Positions 42,162 to 44,317 of a stretch of 44,317 nucleotides of DNA are shown here, one piece after another; the stretch's first letter is position 1, and the number at the start of each line of letters is the position of its first letter. Both the position numbers and the translations under genes were made by a program. The stretch spans positions 1 through 44,317 of the forward strand of contig JAOTWF010000015.1 of NCBI GenBank assembly GCA_029863005.1, read 5' to 3'. Origin of the DNA: Gammaproteobacteria bacterium (lineage in GTDB: Bacteria; Pseudomonadota; Gammaproteobacteria; Acidiferrobacterales; Sulfurifustaceae). The notes below the pieces were generated by a model that was given only the letters and a program-made list of their open reading frames with translations, was not told the DNA's origin and searched no databases.

Positions 42162-42278
42162 TCAGTATCAACTAGTTAGTGCCGAATTAGCCTCCTTGAA
42201 GTGTAGTCGCCACTTCGGGGATTCTCCATCTGTGCAATCAGGCGAAAGACTTAAAGCCCGGAGATCATTAAGGCGAAA

Positions 42279-43685
42279 TCAGCGGCGGGACGGGGTGATA
42301 TTGCCGTTGATCGCAGCGCGTTCGACCAGCCGATCGAATTCCGCGATGCTCATCAGGCCCTTTTCGGCGACGATGTCCCGCACCGGCCGTCCGCTGCGCT
42401 CGGATTCCTTGGCGACCTCGGCAGCGGCGCTGTAGCCGATGGAGGTGTTGAGTAGGGTAGCCAGGCCCACGCTGGTGTGTGCCAGCTCGCGACAGCGATC
42501 GCGATTGATTTTGATCCCACGTAGCCCCTTGTCAGTCGCAGCATTCATGGCCTGGGTGATCCAGTCCATGGCATCAAAGAGGGCCGAACCCAACGCCGGC
42601 ATCATGACATTGAGTTCCAACTGACCCGCCTGCGACATCAGGGCAATCGCGTGATCCTGCCCCTGAACCTGATAGCACACTTGGTTGAGCATCTCGAACA
42701 TGACCGGATTAACCTTACCCGGCATGATCGAAGACCCAGGTTGAACTGCCAAGAGCTGGATTTCAGCAAAACCCGTGCGTGGACCGGAGGCCAGCAAGCG
42801 CATGTCGTTGGCGATGCGCGTCAGTTCCAGGGCGAGCGTGCGGATAGCATTGGAGAGCTGCTGCAGATCGTGCATGGACTGCATCTGGGCCGCGAGGTTG
42901 TCGGCGACACGGATAGGTTCGCCGGTAAGTTTTGCTAGTTCTTTGGAGACACTCGTGGCGTATTTGGGAACGGTATTAAGTCCGGTACCCGCCGCGGAAC
43001 CGCCCAGCCCGATCTGGCACAAGAGGGGAACGGTTTCACGGATTTGAATTGCACTGCGGCGCAGGATCCAGGCGTAAGCGGCGAATTCCCGTCCGAGCGT
43101 GGTCGGAACCGCGTCCTGCAGATGGGTGCGTCCGCTTTTGACGGTTTTTGTCTCGCGTTCCGCGATGGTTTCATAGGCGTCCGCCATTCTGTTGGCGGCA
43201 TCAAGTAGCCTCGGAAGCTTGGCAAGGGCGGTGAGGCGGATCGCTGTCGGGATGGTGTCGTTGGTGCTCTGACCCATGTTCACGTGGTCATTGGGATGCA
43301 CCGGTCTGTAATCGCCTTTTTTTCCTCCCAGGGCAACGTTTGCGAGATTAGCAATAACCTCGTTGGTGTTCATATTGTGCGAGGTCCCGGCGCCGGCCTG
43401 AAAGCGGTCCACGACGAATTCCTCGTGATATTCTCCACTAATTATCGTGTCGGCCGCTTTGAGGATGGCCTTGGCCAGGCGCCCTTCCAGGGCGCCGGCG
43501 GACTGGTTGATTACCGCGGCCGCGCGCTTGATGCGGACATGAGCGATAATGAAGTCGGAATCAGGTCGTCGCCCGGAAATTGGGAAGTTTTCCACGGCTC
43601 GTGCCGTCTGTATGCCATACCAGGCGTCGGCCGGTACCGGATATTCGCCCAGCGTGTCTTTTTCAGTACGGAATTTTTTGCTCAT
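42279..43685 (-). CDS. aspA: aspartate ammonia-lyase
   Basis: 468 residues from ATG 43685, with GGAG 7 bases upstream. RTEKDTLGEYPVPADAWYGI, the substrate loop NMNTNEVIAN, SGRTHLQDAVPTTLG and the signature GSSIMPGKVNPV identify the fumarase/aspartase superfamily. VKSGRTHLQDAVP, with Gln-Asp after HL, and the opening PADAWYGIQTARAVENFPIS fit aspartase better than fumarase C (which has HLMDATP). It deaminates aspartate to fumarate and ammonia, reversible. An exact -10 sequence TATAAT (43709-43714 on the minus strand) lies 23 bases upstream but with a poor -35. Fumarase activity is a less likely alternative. Confidence 0.87.
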   Translation of the reverse strand: MSKKFRTEKDTLGEYPVPADAWYGIQTARAVENFPISGRRPDSDFIIAHVRIKRAAAVINQSAGALEGRLAKAILKAADTIISGEYHEEFVVDRFQAGAGTSHNMNTNEVIANLANVALGGKKGDYRPVHPNDHVNMGQSTNDTIPTAIRLTALAKLPRLLDAANRMADAYETIAERETKTVKSGRTHLQDAVPTTLGREFAAYAWILRRSAIQIRETVPLLCQIGLGGSAAGTGLNTVPKYATSVSKELAKLTGEPIRVADNLAAQMQSMHDLQQLSNAIRTLALELTRIANDMRLLASGPRTGFAEIQLLAVQPGSSIMPGKVNPVMFEMLNQVCYQVQGQDHAIALMSQAGQLELNVMMPALGSALFDAMDWITQAMNAATDKGLRGIKINRDRCRELAHTSVGLATLLNTSIGYSAAAEVAKESERSGRPVRDIVAEKGLMSIAEFDRLVERAAINGNITPSRR

Positions 43686-43783
43686 GGCGGACTCCAATTG
43701 GATTACGGATTATAGAGTTGGCGCTGCCGGAATGCATCCGGAGCGATTCATGTATATTGATGGTGTATTAATAGGAGGCTAGC

Positions 43784-44290
43784 GTGTTTCAACGAATCAG
43801 ATGGTTGGCTGTATTGTTCATGATCCCGGCATTGGTGATGGCGGCGGGTCCGGACTTGCGGCTCAAAGACGTGGAGGGCAAGGAGCACAATGTCAACGAA
43901 TACATCGGCCAGGGAAAATGGACCGTGGTGGCGGTCTGGTCCGCCGATTGTCCCATCTGTCGGCGTGATATCCATCATATGACCTTTTTCCACGATGATA
44001 ATCGGAAGAAAAACGCCACCGTGCTCGGCCTGTCGATCGACGGCTACGATAATCGCGCCAAGGCCAAGGGATTTATCGAGGATCAAAGCCTGAACTTTCC
44101 CAACCTCGTCGGCGAGGTGGACGACGCCATGCGTCTCAGCAAGACCATGTTCATCGGCACCCCAACTTACTATTTCTTCTCTCCAGAAGGCAAGTTTATG
44201 GCGCAGCGTATCGGTCCCGTCACGCAACAGCAGGCGGAACATCTCATCCGTGAATTGGAAAAGCAGCCTCAGGCAACTATCAAAGGATGA
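43784..44290 (+). CDS. TlpA-like periplasmic thioredoxin-family protein
   Basis: 168 residues with a signal peptide (RWLAVLFMIPALVMAAG). The thioredoxin fold of the AhpC/TSA-TlpA type follows: LRLKDVEGKEHNVNEYIGQG, WTVVAVWSADCPICRRDIHH with the CPIC redox pair, VLGLSIDGYDNRAKAKGFIE and GTPTYYFFSPEGKFM with the cis-Pro. The start is GTG 43784 with AGGAGG 8 bases upstream. It would reduce or exchange disulfides in the periplasm, for example in cytochrome c or metal-centre assembly; the partner is unknown. Divergent from aspA. Only 27 bases follow to the end of the window. Confidence 0.9.
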   Translation: MFQRIRWLAVLFMIPALVMAAGPDLRLKDVEGKEHNVNEYIGQGKWTVVAVWSADCPICRRDIHHMTFFHDDNRKKNATVLGLSIDGYDNRAKAKGFIEDQSLNFPNLVGEVDDAMRLSKTMFIGTPTYYFFSPEGKFMAQRIGPVTQQQAEHLIRELEKQPQATIKG

Positions 44291-44317
44291 CGGCGCATCT
44301 CTGGAAATGAGCTGCTG

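Noticed and set aside
1-44317. CRISPR arrays, tRNA/rRNA genes, insertion sequences, prophage
   Set aside because: No regularly spaced repeats, no tRNA or rRNA sequence and no transposase or integrase motif were seen on reading both strands.

Overview
The window looks like a chromosome segment from a sulfur-oxidising gammaproteobacterium; an Acidiferrobacter/Sulfuricaulis-like relative is my guess from gene content, not a demonstrated placement. Reasons: housekeeping blocks in typical gammaproteobacterial arrangement (coaBC-dut-algC with rpmB-rpmG close by; purM-purN divergent from pgsA-like/perM-like/hda), high GC, and many sulfur-carrier genes (two TusA, three DsrE-type domains, one sulfide:quinone-reductase-like flavoprotein). 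I saw no tRNA, rRNA, CRISPR array or complete insertion sequence.

Layout. 1-3672: the tail of an ABC permease, then a + strand cluster cbtB-cbtA-(small broken ORF)-dsrE-tusA-SQR-like flavoprotein-DUF1641, which joins a predicted metal transporter to sulfur-transfer proteins. 3673-4196: a non-coding stretch holding the wreck of an MFS transporter on the minus strand. 4197-8746: a complete branched-chain-amino-acid-type ABC transporter (livKHMGF) closed by a hairpin terminator. 8882-16063: an exported DUF255/thioredoxin-fold protein, a GGDEF-EAL protein, greB, a CPA1 cation/proton antiporter and a second tusA.

16073-23407: a heavy-metal block on the minus strand. It has a Cus-type tripartite efflux operon (Cys-rich exported ORF, cusC, a shortened cusB, cusA) followed by a small mer-like operon (thioredoxin-fold/MerC fusion, thioredoxin-like protein, MerR) whose promoter and mer-type operator overlap the cusA stop codon. 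No merA is present. A 9-bp inverted repeat would sequester the cusC ribosome-binding site.

23451-32777: housekeeping and mixed genes (algC, a GGDEF protein, dut, coaBC, rpmB, rpmG, HNH nuclease, fatty acid desaturase, Nudix hydrolase, MscS-type channel).

32843-34715: the most unusual unit, an ECF sigma factor gene overlapping a gene for a membrane anti-sigma factor whose periplasmic part is a DsrE-like domain, followed by a secreted DsrE-like protein clearly related to that domain and then a terminator. I infer a trans-envelope regulatory system that senses a sulfur (or related thiophilic) signal through a DsrE fold. 34753-44317: purN, purM, pgsA-like, AI-2E/PerM family, hda, ArsC/Spx-like, YihY family, a large PilZ-like protein, aspartate ammonia-lyase and a TlpA-like thioredoxin. 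Names rest on motifs read by eye; no database search was possible.
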